This document shows positions 45,923-58,688 of a stretch of DNA of 64,000 nt, in pieces. The notes under the pieces are model-generated. The model did not search any database, was not told where the DNA came from, and was given only the letters and a program-made list of their open reading frames with translations. The number at the start of each line of letters is the position of its first letter. The stretch's first letter is position 1. Source of the DNA: Filosporella fistucella (Eukaryota > Ascomycota > Leotiomycetes > Helotiales); NCBI GenBank assembly GCA_030077755.1, contig JAQJZZ010000007.1, positions 1,736,001 to 1,800,000 on the forward strand, in the 5' to 3' direction. Both the position numbers and the translations under genes were made by a program.

Positions 45923-47019
45923 ATGTCTGCATATGGCGGTCTTCTCGCAAGTCTAAAGACCAGGAGGGTTGCGACGATTCTATTCACATTCTGGTTCTCT
46001 GTCGCATTTATATTCATTCTTTCGAAAACAACAGATACCACTGAGCTCACCGACAAGCTTGCTGCAGTAAGTGGCAATGGAGTGTTCACTGGCAAGTTTA
46101 AGGAAGGTTGCACCATTTCAAACAGGGAGTTGAGGGAGAAGACAATTCTGGCAGGAGAGTCAAGATACGCGCATTTGATAGAAGATAAATTCACGTACAT
46201 ATTTCCACACTTCTTTTCCGTCTCAGATCTGACTTCTGCCTCAACAGAATTGCAATTTCGACCTATAAGCGCCCCAAAGAACTCAACTATACTCTGACAA
46301 CCCTTCTCACTCCTCACATCCCTTCTCTCCACGAGATTGTAATTGTATGGAACGACGTCGATGATACTCCTCCTCCCTCTTTCACCTCATCACACGGTGT
46401 GCCAGTCCGCTATCGAGCCTCTTCAGTGAACAGTCTCAACCAAAAGCTCACACCTGACCCTTCCTTCAAAACACAAGCTATTCTACTCAGCGATGATGAT
46501 GTCTTCTACCACCCTCCCGATCTCGAATTTGCATTTCAAACATGGCGGAAATGGGGACGAAGACGAGTCACTGGCGCATTGGCAAGGTGCGCGTACCCAC
46601 GTCCTCCGAAGAATATCGAAGTCAGTACAAAGGTTACAGAATGGGATTATACTTTCTGCGAGAAAACACATGATTATTCTATGATTCTCACAAACCTGGC
46701 GTTCAGTCATATCGGGTTCTTGGATTATTATTCTAGTGAGAATGGACCAATGCCAGAGATTAGGAAATATGTGGATGAGAAGTTCAATTGTGAGGACATT
46801 GCGTTGAACTTTGTGGTGAGTATGCTCACTTGCGAAGGACCAATCTTGGTCAAGGGAGAAAAAGAGTATTATAATAGTAATCCGGGAGTGGGAATCAGTA
46901 TGAAGCCAGGGCATTTGGAAGCCAGAAGTCGGTGCTTGGGAGATCTGGCGGGGATGGTGGGGTATATGAGCCTGGTACCAGAGGAACAGAGAGTGGGTAA
47001 GGCTGTAAGGATTGACTAA
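45923..47019 (+). CDS. glycosyltransferase family 64 (exostosin-like) type II membrane protein
   Basis: The gene has two exons: 45923-46194 and 46248-47019, with a 53-bp intron GTACAT...CTGAC...ACAG. The product is 347 residues. A signal anchor lies at about 16-36 (VATILFTFWFSVAFIFIL) after a basic RR. The catalytic domain starts FTIAISTYKRPKELNYT across the splice. It contains HEIVIVWNDVDD and LLSDDDVFY (residues 173-175, the metal-binding DxD). The later NCEDIALNF matches the GT64 pattern seen in exostosin-like enzymes. GT64 members transfer N-acetylhexosamine or related sugars in the Golgi; the substrate in fungi is not known. The intron is required: read through, the frame stops before the DDD motif. 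Confidence 0.87.
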
Positions 47020-47209
47020 ATGTGGTCACAGTCATGTATTATGAGGCAAGTGGAGATGTTTCAAGATCGAGAATTTGAGAGGAATTCTCCCTTGGTATTT
47101 CATTCTTCAAGTGTCTGATGCTGAGCATGAAATCGACACAGAAAAGTAAATGATCCAACAACTACAATCCCAAAGTCTCCAGATAAATGATTAGTGCAGG
47201 CCACCACCC

Positions 47210-47915
47210 CTAATCATCCTCCATAACCAGTTCCACTCTCTTCGCCCTCCACTTGTCCCTTCTCCCATCGCTCACCGCCGTCAACTCCTTCTCCCTCAAC
47301 ACACCATCTAAATTCTTCCTCGCCTTTTTCAGAAATAACCGCCCCTCCTGGGCCTTCTCCTCCTCATTCAACTCCAAATCCGCCTCCCTCATCTCCCTCC
47401 TTCTCCTTTCTTCCTTCCTTTCCCTCCGCTCTTTGTTCAACTCAACCTGGGTCTTCCTAGTACTTGGCGGGTGACCACCGTTCCTAGTAGAACGCCGAGG
47501 TGGTTGTTGGTTCACGCCTCTCTGAAGCTTGCGACAGAGGGCCCGGTGGGTCTTGTCGTCGAGGGTGATTGCCGCTGGAGAAAGACGATTGCCCAGAAAG
47601 TAGGCGCCGAAGCCGGACTCTTTGTTGTAGATCATGGTCTTTTTGGTATTGACAAGGAAAGATGGCCATGATGGGGCAAGGACGAGAGCAGATTTGATCT
47701 TGCGGACCTGGAACAATGTCAGGATGACTGTTACTCGGCGACAGTAAAGGAAGTTGACGAAGGATCTGACTTACTCGTCCGCTGGTATCGAAGTACTTCA
47801 AAGAGGAGTTGGTAAAATTGTCCGAGACCATTGCTCCGTTGTTGTGAGAGGCTTGGTGTTTGACCAGAAAGGCCTGGGTCTGGGACCCGAGAATTGCTTC
47901 TCGGAGAAGCGCCAT
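47210..47915 (-). CDS. charged coiled-coil hypothetical protein, 212 residues
   Basis: The gene has two exons: 47775-47915 (47 codons, MALLREAILGSQTQAFLVKH) and 47210-47707, with a 67-bp phase-0 intron GTAAGT...TTCCAG. The C-terminal half is very rich in Glu, Arg and Lys (ERRERKEERRRREMREADLE and EEEKAQEGRLFLKKARKNLD) and should form a coiled coil. No signal peptide or membrane helix. It lies tail-to-tail with the GT64 gene, 190 bp apart. No named family is recognised. Confidence 0.7.
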
Positions 47916-48263
47916 TGTGATGATGATTGGGAAAAAGAGTGGAATTTGGAAGAAGGAGAGAGTTTAAATATTTGGATGGAAAACTTCCCTACCAGAGGGA
48001 CAATAGGGGAGAAGAAGGCTGCGATAGTCCATGGCAAGGACAATAGCAAGATACAACGAAAATAGGTGAATATGGAAATCATACTTCTGGAACGAGGCCG
48101 AGGACAATAGGAAATGTATGAGTGAATTGGGAGTTTCAGTCGCCATTGACAATGGTGTAATCTTATTGTACCCATTCTGCTTGGGAAAATATTGCAAAGT
48201 TGGGTACTTATAGCTTAGCACTTCCTCGATGAGCTCCGTCCAGGCGATTTCTGGCTCCAGCAA

Positions 48264-51200
48264 AAAGAATTAACCTGACTGAGGAGGTACGCCACAGCAC
48301 ATAATAGTCAGTGCTATCTGAAGATTTGTAGGTTACCTGTTGGGATGTCAAACTTGGCTGACACCAGCTTCGACACCCCAATGCGTTCGAATTGCAAAAA
48401 CCTACAACTTCAACTCAGCAACACCAAAGTGCCAGTCGCGAAGACGAGACTATGGAAATCCAAGCAGCACAACTCGCCAAATTGTAACCCATGATTCTTA
48501 TCAGCATATTGGCACTACTACTCGATCCTACCAAGTATATTTTCTCCTACATTGACACTACTGAGTTGAATATTACGAATTTCCGGTGGGAGATAAAAGA
48601 CATTGAAGAATACAGGGACTCCTTGTCGGGGACGCCTTTCGTCGACGACAAGGAAAAGTATGAGATCTTCGAAGCTCGTCAAGTTCGGAAAAGAGAATGA
48701 CACCGAGAAAATCAAGCCTGGGGATGACAACGGTCCTACATTACTCACGATCAGTCAGAAGGATTCTATTGACCTATTCGAGCAGAATAAACGCAGACGG
48801 CTACAACAAGGTTAAAATTGGACTAAAATGAGGTTACGGAAGTGACAGGAAGTGAGGAGATAAAGAGGGGTGTGGGCAGTCATCAACCAACGGTCGAAGT
48901 GAAGGTCGCAAGAGGCCAGCTCACACAAGAACTCTCCCATAACGAAACACAAGAGACCACGCTTGCCACTACTAAGCAAGCACGGTCAGATGAGCCAGAT
49001 AATACTGCACCGACGGCAGGCCCCACATTCACGCATGAAAACCGAACCACTGTGGTTATTCGGAGAGGAACCAGATTTAAATGATCTCGAAAGACTTGAG
49101 TCTTGCCGATTTCAGAATAACAACACACACACTCACTCAAGGGCCCGAAAGACGAATTCCACTTCAGTCCGCCTACACGTTCAGTTCATCATCTTTACTG
49201 AATGTTTCTATTATGGAATTCGAATTTTGAACCAACACAAATTTCTATCCAACTGGAGACAAAATTGACAGTGAGCCATTCGTTGGAGGGATTAAATAAA
49301 CTTGAACTAAAGTTATCGTAGTTCAATTTTCCTAATCCTCCCTTTTGACAAATCTCAATATATCACAACAATGTGTTTACTTTTGAGAAATCTCGATCAC
49401 AGCACAAAGCAAAGACACTGAACAGATGGCGGAAGTCCGCCCCTGAAAATCGAGTGGGACAATTCTAACCAGTTGAGCGGTTTGAAGCAGGGTCGCGTCA
49501 TCCAAAGACGCACGTGCCTTTTTTCACGATATGGCAAGGCGATAAAGCTGCGGAGGTGGTGCTCCCAAGGCTTGACCAAGAAGGGAGAGAGGATCGGCAG
49601 ACTATCGTGAGAGCCTGATTCATTAAGCCCCATGCGTGCGTTCCCAACCGCACATTTTAATGGAAATATTTCCTTTCTAAATCTTGCCATGGGAGACAAG
49701 AATGCACGTATTTCCAAACACTCCTCGGAAAAGCCATGGAGCTACTCTTGTCTCAATAATAAAGCCCAGCCTCCAGCCAGAATATCTTCTGTACCGTCGT
49801 TTCTCGACAGCAAAAACTATAGAAAACAGTTAAAGTCGACGACGAAAGACCCAGCCAGCTGTAAATGAGGTTGAGAAACTTTCGGACTTTGTAGGATAGG
49901 CTTTTAACAAACTTGACTATCAATCACCAATCATCTGTCTCAATATACTTTCTACTCCGCACTTTGTAGAAAGTCTGGTTTTAACTTCTGTAAACCTTGT
50001 CTATACAACCTCTTTGAAAAGATTTTAAATAATTCGTAAATTCCTTCTTCGGATAGGAAAGTAGTGACTTTCCTCTGTCCTTCCACCTTCCGGCAGTTCT
50101 AATCTCTAACTTTCGCCCAAGATTCGCCTTCACGGTACTCTCACACTCTGTAACTTCCAATTTAAATTCAATAGCTTCCACTTTGAGTCGATATAAAAGC
50201 TGCTACCTCTGTTGTGTATCCGACCAACAACCTTCATCGACATGATGGAAGCCCGCGATGGATTTTTTTCAATTTAGTGTCCTTCATCTGAAGTCTGTCA
50301 AAGTTATACTCAATGTTTTGCATTGGCCATGATGGAAATGGTTGGCAACCCAAGCAATATCTGTCCTTTAGCGGCCGAAATATATGCGATGACGACCAGG
50401 TAAATTTCCTATCGTCGTCGACATGCGACAGGACTCATGAACCATAATTGACGGTGGCGAAGTTTCCTTGTATTTTCATCCGCAAAAAGACCACAGAAAA
50501 TATGACAACTCAGTTCGTTACTGTCAACTGTCCTTATCGTCCAACATATGCACGGTACGTCCAGAAGACGAGGATAAACCTTGAAGAATCGAGAGATTTC
50601 GAGATATTAGGGTACCAAAAAAAGCCTGGAATCTTCGAATATTATTTCATAGGTTTGCAACAGCTCTGGGCCAAGACTCTTCTACCTACCTGGATCACTG
50701 TCGCATGGATTGAGCGATTTTCGAGAAATTACTGCAAGCAAGCCTGAAAGAATATTTTGACTAGCTTGAATGAAAATTTTCGGATAGCGTTTGTAGTCAA
50801 ATTCTTGTTTTGCAAAGTCTATAGGAAGAACACTTTATATTGCCATCACTCATCTCCAGGTTTCATGGAGTTCGAGAGGTGCCAAAACCTGGTTGAGGTA
50901 TGCTCTTTGAGCAGCACCTCCACTTCGCTTTTTTCTAGCGCTTTGATTGTTCCATTCTATCATCACAAATGCAGGTGCTTTCCAAAAATACCTTTACCAT
51001 GCAGATATCACCTAGTATCTGGTCGTTAGACAGAATCGAGAAATAACCAAGGAAGGAAGTTCTAGCAAGTGGCATCGTATCGAACGGTTTGAGTAGTTGA
51101 TCAGGTCCAAGAACCAGTCTGGTAGCAGAATCTTCTGTGGGGCTCATGAAGAAGTCTTTTAGAAGTCAATCTGACGATGGCGAAGTTGAGAATTGATCTG

Positions 51201-53677
51201 ATAAATAAATTCACCAGTTGCCATCGATATATAAATTTATGGACTCTGGGATTAGAGAAGTCACTCTGTCTATCGAAATTCCTACTTCCCTTGTTCAGCT
51301 CAATAGGGGCTGATTACCTCCATCTCATTTTCTTCTTAGGAGATCTACGACTCTTGTGGAATGAAGACCCAGTAACACTTCAGCTTTTGCATTACTGCTA
51401 AGTTGGCCAGTTTCTCTTGCGCTTGTCTTATTCGAACAACCACATACAACGTTTTCCTCAGTTGCTTCAAATTCGAACTCACTTAGATAGTTTCTAAAAC
51501 CTCTGGTCTTCCACTGTGCATCTTCTTCTATAGAGTTTGCCAAACGTATTGTGTATCCGACTGGGAAATTACACACAAAATATTGACATGTTAAAGCATG
51601 AATGTTTGAGCGTTGAAGATTGTAACAATTTGTGCTCGTGTATTTGGAGGCAAAATGACAGTGGGAAGAGAATACAAGTACTCATCTGTACTCAAGAACT
51701 TTCAGATCGTTGCGGCTCTGGAATCAGACGATATGGCAATTTGGTTCTCAAGCGACGACAGAAGAGTTGACGGGGGCTAGACTTGACGATAGAGGCAGTT
51801 GATAGCGGTCCTTGTATTTTTGTTTTGCTTAAGGAATTCTACTCTGTTCCGAACGCGAGAATGAAAAGGAGGAACGTTAACGGTGGAGATAATACATGCA
51901 ACACCAGATATCATTAGTCACTATCTACCGAAGTTTCAGCTGTGAAAGACACATGGCCTAACATTTTTTCTTTTCCCCGCATGCGGGGGATGGGTATCCG
52001 TGGTTAAGCATTATGCTAGAATTCCTCCCAGATTTATTGATAGGATATTCATCGTGTACTCAGGCCCTAGTGAGGGTCCAAATTTGAGTCTCAATGTGAA
52101 CATCTTCAACTCAATATTTAAAAACATGCTTGAACTTATTTTCAATCACATATGTTGTAAATTGAGACTTAAATTAATCTAAGGTTTGTTTCCCGAATCA
52201 TCTTGCTTGGTTTCTCAAATTTATCACAGCCATAGCCTGATACTCGTGCCAAACACTTCAACTGTTCTCATCTTTGATGGTATGCTTCGTCCTCAAGCAT
52301 ACATAGTATTCTTTTTATGAGGTAATAGTAGCTACTTATGTGTATCCATATCCAAGTCGACAGAGTTCAGCTCCTTTACACCCCCTCTTGATTGGTCTGA
52401 ATTCAATTATAGAGTCGCGTGGACATTTCACTTCTTCAATGCTGATTTCTGGGCACTAAATTTGCGTATACTGTGGGCGAAATAGAGGGAAGCAATGCAT
52501 CATGAGTGAGATTACAAATTCAGACCGGCTCCAATGTATATGACGGATACTCGCTCATCTCTCAGCGCGATTACTTTGGTAACAAAAATTTCGCTACCTC
52601 TAGCACTTTCCGCATTTTTTGTATCAGAAAGAAGTCGTGATCTCAACTCAAGCCAAACTAGAGAAGTGATCCGTCAAAAGCAAAATGTGTTCTGGAAAGA
52701 AAGTCTGGAAGAGCAATTCGATATCTGAACCTGGTTTGTGGCACTATAAGAAACGCCTCCTCCCCGAGCCCATCGGACCTGAAATCAGCCTGGAGATTCA
52801 TGCGAAAGACTCTACCTACTTCCCACCCTGAAGTCCACTTGTGTGTGGAAATATGCTAAGTGAACTCGGGCAATCAAACGTTCTTACAATATTCAAGATA
52901 ATCCATTAGCTGATGACTTGTATCCTGCCCCTCAGTGTTTACTTCGTATATATGAGGATTTAAGCTAGCCTTCGTCAAGTATTACCGTCGTCAAATCATT
53001 GAATAATCTCAAGCTTTTGACCTTTTTTCCTTTTCATCCGTCGCCTTCTCACTGGCGGGTACACCTCAGAGACGGTGGTATTTTTTGCTCCAATACAGAT
53101 TCTTCGTCAGCTGCTATTCTGGGAAGCCGTCGTCGCCTACATGGCGGACTTAGAAAGGTAAATTCTCAATCCCATCTTGCCACTGCAGCAAAAAATGTAT
53201 CAGAGCGCAAAAAAGTGGAAAAGAAGTAGCTTGCATTAATTCAGAAACTTCAAATGCAATCTCTAGATTGCAACCAGTATCCGCATAGTCTTCCCAAGTC
53301 CGATTGCATCACACAAGACATATGAAAGCAGCGCCTATAGTTTGTCAGAAGTATAAATAGAAAGAATTTGCCGTATTGGGGACTCAAAGTCCGATCTGGC
53401 CTTCCACACGCCACACAAAACGTGATTTTTTCGAGCAACAAGATGGATCTTGAAGCTAAACTCCTTGTAATAGTAGAAAAAACTATATACAAGCATTCCT
53501 AAAACAAATTCTATCAATCTGCAATTGCATCATGTGTGGTGGTTTCCATCCGGTGGCATTGAAACTGAATAGGAGAAGCTAATAATTCATTTTGTGTTGA
53601 ACAGCGATCGAAATGATAAGTCTCCATAGTATAAATAGGCATCAACAGACAGCTAGAGCAAAGCTAAAGTTTACAAA
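48264..53677. other. 5.4 kb gene-poor, AT-rich region
   Basis: Only short open frames. A protein-like stretch at about 48.4-49.1 kb, in two or three forward frames (NITNFRWEIKDIEEYRDSL; GPTLLTISQKDSIDLFEQNK), may be an old gene with frameshifts. Nothing else is recognisable, and no RNA gene is seen. Confidence 0.45.
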
Positions 53678-54236
53678 CTAGGCAGCAGAAGAGACAATTG
53701 GGGACAAGCACGACTGAATAGCTTGGGCGATACGATCTTTGGGCTCGCATCGAGGGAATAAATCTCAGATGTCACGGGTAGAAGTTGTAGGTATGACGAT
53801 GGTATTGTACTTGCGTTGGTACACTCGGTCACTGTCTTAACTGTCAACAGCATGTCCCAACTGTTATCAACTTTGAACGCTGTCACAGATTTGATTTTCC
53901 CATTCTCCGTAGCTTTTAGGATCTATCCAAGGTCTACTTTGTCCCTTTGACTTTTCTGGAGCATAGCAGTTTCTACACACAGCGCTTAGCAGCTTGATCA
54001 TCCTATCTCTGCATTTGTTCTATGCACTCTAAAAGAATTTCTGCATGACCAAAAACATCATCACCCCCGACCTCAGGATCGGGGAGCAGACATCCGTGAC
54101 CTTCAGCAGGAATCTTTGAATGCTGTACATCAGCCACGAATTTGTCTGGTGAGGGATCTATAATGCGCCAGCACGTTGGGACACGATTTTTATCTGCCGC
54201 CACCTTTCCATCGCCTACTTTTCGATCTTTTGGCAA
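53678..54236 (-). CDS. small multi-exon gene, unknown family
   Basis: Four segments join in frame. An open frame from no later than 54236 to 54028 contains CWRIIDPSPDKFVADVQHSK, GCLLPDPEVGGDDVFGHAEI. Exon 53872-53972 encodes NCYAPEKSKGQSRPWIDPKS, then YGEWENQICDSVQ. The 21-bp exon 53811-53831 encodes TECTNA, and exon 53678-53736 ends RIAQAIQSCLSPIVSSAA. The introns are about 55, 40 and 74 bp (GTGCAT..GTAG, GTTGAT..ACAG, GTACAA..AAAG). No ATG lies in the first open frame, so an upstream exon is missing. Conserved-looking cysteines and the absence of long helices suggest a small secreted protein, but the signal peptide has not been found. No family is recognised. The splicing is inferred from frame and protein sense. 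Confidence 0.42.
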
Positions 54237-54239
54237 TCA

Positions 54240-55731
54240 TATAGCTGAAATAATGTAAACTTTCATCAACAAACACTAAGCTCGCCGTGGGCCATATTCA
54301 TTCTCCTCTATTCTCTTCGCTGCTTAGCTATAACAGGCGGTGAGCATGCACATTTCGCAGTATCGGGATCTTGACTTCATTCTTAGAGCTATGATGCAAA
54401 AGATACGGTTCTTGTTATCTTTTTCTCTAACGTGAAACATTTCTTCTACTAAAGAGTAGGTAGTCAAGATGAAGATATGGATCATGAAGCGGTAGCAAAG
54501 AAACGTCTCTGTTTCAACCCAATTTCCGGTACACTTCCATTCGACCGCAAATTGTTATCTAAAACTTTGAATGAAATTTATGATTGCAGTCGATTTCATG
54601 TTGGACTCCTAAGGACGTCTGTCTAGAACATAGACATAGGGAACTGCTATCGACAGGTAATCTACAGATCTGGATAATTCTTGAGTGTACACTAAGAGAT
54701 CAATGGCTATAGAGCGAAAGTGGCGCGCAGAAAAAATATTCATGTCGCAAAAACATAGTCTCCGCGAACAAAAGATCATTTGACCCCAAATGTATTACCA
54801 TTTGATTCCATCCGCATACCGTGTTGATTGTCAGCCCACTGAGTCAGAGGAGCTGGGTTGTTGACGGCCGATGTCAACAAATGGCTTGTTAAGGTATATG
54901 CCTAAGGATGTATTTTGGTGTTGTACCTCTTTAGTAGACATTTTTCTACGGTCTCTTCAGGTGGGGGGTCATTTTTGTGAGGTGCTGCTGACCTTCGACT
55001 TCAAGGTTGCAATCAAGTATCTTTAGGCAAATGGATGCAGTTCTGAGAATCTTGTAGTAAGATTAAGGCACACTAGTAACTATCATCGAAAGACAAGTCT
55101 ACTGCACACGAGGCTCTTCGATCCCCCACCACCTGTGGGATGATCGCGGCTGGCCATTATGGCCAAGCTCTGTAGATGCGCCAAATGCTGTCTAGACTCA
55201 CCCTTATTGATTAATTTATTCATCGCATCATATATCTATTATGAACAACCCAAGCAAACAAGGTATGTAGCAGCCGGCGGTAAGTTGCGCATTCGTTGAG
55301 CAAAAGCTCTCATTTGCATCCATTCCAGCGCCCGAAAATTCGCGCTCTAGAGCACAAGATAGAGGAAGACTCGATTGCAGCAACAATCACACCGAAATGT
55401 AATTGCGCTCAAGTACACCCACAATAAAACGTGCTCAATACAATTTAAATGAGGAAGAAGAAAAGAAGATTTCGATGTCGCGAAAATTTGGTTTTATGGC
55501 ATTTCGTGAGAGAGCTAAGATTAGTAAGCTAAGCTCTGTCTGGCCAATAATGACCGCCGTGATCTGGCTGAGTAAATCTGCCTGGAAATTGTGGCAGCTC
55601 AATGGCTAGCGGCCATTCAATACCGAACCTCCAAAGCTCGAACGTCAATACTCAGATTATCAATTGTGTCGCCCCCGCCACTGTCGAGCGTCGTACCTCT
55701 TTCTTTTCTGTGCAGTTGACGAGAGGACACG
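54240..55731. other. intergenic
   Basis: AT-rich DNA without a supported gene. The right end is the promoter of the complex I gene. Confidence 0.45.
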
Positions 55732-58222
55732 ATGCTGCGGCAATCTTTGGCACGTTCGGCTCTGCGGACGAGCAGACAGAGCTGCAATGCTTCAAGAACA
55801 TTCGCGACTTCGGGTAGGAGGCAAGCGGAGGTCCAACTTACGATTGGTAAGGCACATTAAGTTTGCAAATTTTATAGCGGGACATATGGCTGACTTGGTA
55901 CCTAGATGGAAAACAGGTATCAGTTGAAGGTATGTTGGTCAATTGAGGACATGGTGGGCATTTAGCTAATCATCACAGCTGGTTCTGCTCTGATTCAAGC
56001 TTGCGAGAAGGCGGGTGTAACAGTGCCGAGGTGAGTGAGGAGATATTGACATACTTGAATGCTGCTAACATCAGTCTAGATACTGCTATCATGAGTATGT
56101 ACCACGGACCAATTTCCTGAACATCACTAATCCCACAATAGGAAACTTATGATCGCTGGAAATTGTCGAATGTGTTTGGTAGAGGTTGAGAGAGCACCAA
56201 AGCCGGTAGCATCATGTGCGTGGCCTGTACAGCCAGGTATGGTGGTAAAGACCAATTCGCCACTCGCACATAAAGCTCGAGAAGGTGTTATGGAGTTCCT
56301 ACTGGCCAACCATCCCCTCGATTGCCCCATTTGCGACCAAGGAGGAGAGTGTGATCTACAAGATCAATCTATGAGATATGGAGCAGATAGAGGGAGATTT
56401 CACGAGGTCGGAGGAAAGCGTGCTACCGAGGACAAAAACATTGGACCCCTCATCAAGACATCAATGAACAGATGTATTCACTGCACAAGATGTATTCGAT
56501 TCGCCAACGATGTTGCTGGGGCTCCTGAGCTTGGTTCTACCGGACGAGGAAACGATATGCAAATTGGAACATACCTGGAGAGGAATTTAGATTCCGAGAT
56601 GTCTGGAAATGTTATCGATTTGTGTCCAGTTGGAGCTCTCACATCTAAACCATATGCATTCCGTGCCAGGCCGTGGGAATTGAAGCACTCGGAATCTATC
56701 GATGTTCTCGACGGTCTCGGATCAAACATCCGGGTGGATTCTAGAGGTCTTGAGGTCATGCGAATTCTCCCCAGACTCAATGATGATGTTAATGAGGAGT
56801 GGATCAACGACAAAACTCGATTCGCTTGTGATGGGCTGAAGACCCAAAGACTTACTACACCTCTTATTCGAAAGGACAACAAATTCTTCCCCGCTACCTG
56901 GGAACAAGCATTGACTGAGATTGGCGCCGCATACAAGGATTTTGCACCAAAGGGCAATGAGTTCAAGGCTATTGCTGGTGAGCTCATCGAGGTCGAGTCG
57001 ATGGTCGCTATGAAGGATTTGGCCAACAAACTTGGCTCTGAGAATCTGGCTCTAGATCAGCCATCTGGCAGCCAACCGATTGCTCACGGTATCGATGTCC
57101 GTTCCAACTACTCATTCAACTCCAAAATCTGGGGCGTCGAGGAAGCCGATGCTATTCTCATTGTCGGAAGCAATCCAAGACACGAGGCTGCGGGTTTGAA
57201 TGCACGTATCAGAAAGCAATGGATGCGATCTGACCTCGAGATTGGTGTCGTTGGTGAAAGCTGGGAGTCTACTTTTGAGTTCGAGCATCTTGGTGCTGAT
57301 GCTGCTGCTCTGAAGAAGGCCCTTGCTGGACCATTCGGAAAGAAGCTCGCTGCTGCCAAGAAGCCAATGATCATTGTTGGTTCTGGAGTCACTGATCACG
57401 CTGATGCCAAGGCTATCTATGAAATGGTTGGTGCATTTGTTGAGAAGAATGCTGCCAATTTCTTGACTGAAGAATGGAATGGTTACAATGTCCTCCAACG
57501 TGCTGCATCAAGAGCTGGTGCTTACGAGGTCGGATTCACGGTCCCATCTACCGAGGTCGCCAACACCAAGCCTAAGTTTGTCTGGCTTCTGGGTGCTGAT
57601 GAGTTCAATGCTGCAGACATTCCAAAGGATGCCTTCGTCGTTTACCAGGGCCATCACGGTGATCGTGGTGCGCAGGTTGCTGATGTCGTTCTTCCAGGAG
57701 CTGCTTACACTGAGAAGGCCGGTACCTACGTCAATACTGAGGGCCGCGTCCAAATGACCAGAGCAGCTACTTCATTACCAGGAGCTGCACGAACAGACTG
57801 GAAGATCATTCGAGCAGTCAGTGAATTCCTCGGAGCTCCACTGCCATATGATGATGTTGCTGCCCTTCGCGACCGAATGGTGGAGATCAGCCCTGCGTTG
57901 GCGAGCTATGATCTCGTTGAGCCGGTCGCTTTGAAGCAATTGAGTAAGGTACAGTTGGTGGATCAAAATAAGGGAAGCAAGCCTACAGGGGCACCATTCA
58001 AGAAAGTTATCGAGAACTTTTATTTCACAGATGTTATTTCCAGAAGGTATCTACCCTTCTCCTCTTTCTTTTCTTCAAAAGCAATTGCTGACTACATTCA
58101 ATAGCTCCCCAACAATGGCCAGATGTTCAGCAGCCAAGGAACAAAATAATCCCGAGACAAACTTCATGGCGCCTGGCTACTCATCGACGAAACCACATGG
58201 ACAGGTCGCTTACGGGTCGTGA
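55732..58222 (+). CDS. nuo78: NADH:ubiquinone oxidoreductase 75 kDa subunit (complex I), mitochondrial
   Basis: The gene has six exons: 55732-55846, 55906-55929, 55979-56030, 56080-56094, 56142-58046 and 58105-58222. The product is 742 residues, close to the usual length of about 740. The N-terminus (MLRQSLARSALRTSRQS) is a mitochondrial presequence. The [2Fe-2S] domain begins IDGKQVSVEAGSALIQACEK with cysteines in RYCYHEK, GNCRMC and ASCAW. The His-Cys3 [4Fe-4S] site is HPLDCPICDQGGECDLQ. The second [4Fe-4S] site is CIHCTRC with a later CPVGAL. A molybdopterin-oxidoreductase-like domain follows (LIVGSNPRHEAAG, VYQGHHGDRGAQVADV). It forms part of the electron-entry arm of complex I. Exons 2 and 4 are only 24 and 15 bp. 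Starting at a later ATG (56149) would lose most of the [2Fe-2S] domain, so ATG 55732 is preferred. Confidence 0.96.
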
Positions 58223-58688
58223 AGTATTGTATTTTGAGACTATTTCTCTTTCTGTCGGTTGCATGGGTGTTGGAAATGTATATATGGGAAGTAGTACAAT
58301 ACAAGAATGAAAAAGTCCGAGTACTTCTGCGTTGTGATTAATGTGGGACAAATGTTAGATGTGACGAAATATGCAAGATGAGGATCAAAATCCGAAGATC
58401 ACTGGATGGTTGGAAGGCAGACAGGAACGTTTAAAACTGATTTCAGCACACGTCTAGAGTCGTACATAGTGTACATCAAAACACCACTGGGAAGAAAGTT
58501 GACCCATCCATTGGAACGAGGTCCAATCCACCTAACGCCGGCCATGCTCATCTTTTATGTCTCCCTTGAGCATTTATTTGCTCATAGAGCCATTTGTCTG
58601 TCATATCATATTTCCATCCTTCCATTCATCTCCAGACCATTTTCACCCATACACCTTCCCTTGCGTCTGTCCCACCCAAGCTACCAGC
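58223..58688. other. convergent 3' flanks
   Basis: 466 bp between the complex I and Erd2 genes. A forward frame at 58406-58888 runs into the Erd2 gene antisense and has no other support. Confidence 0.5.

Noticed and set aside
56478..57498. Long minus-strand frames antisense to the complex I gene
   Set aside because: They mirror the codon pattern of the strongly coding forward strand and lack any protein signature.
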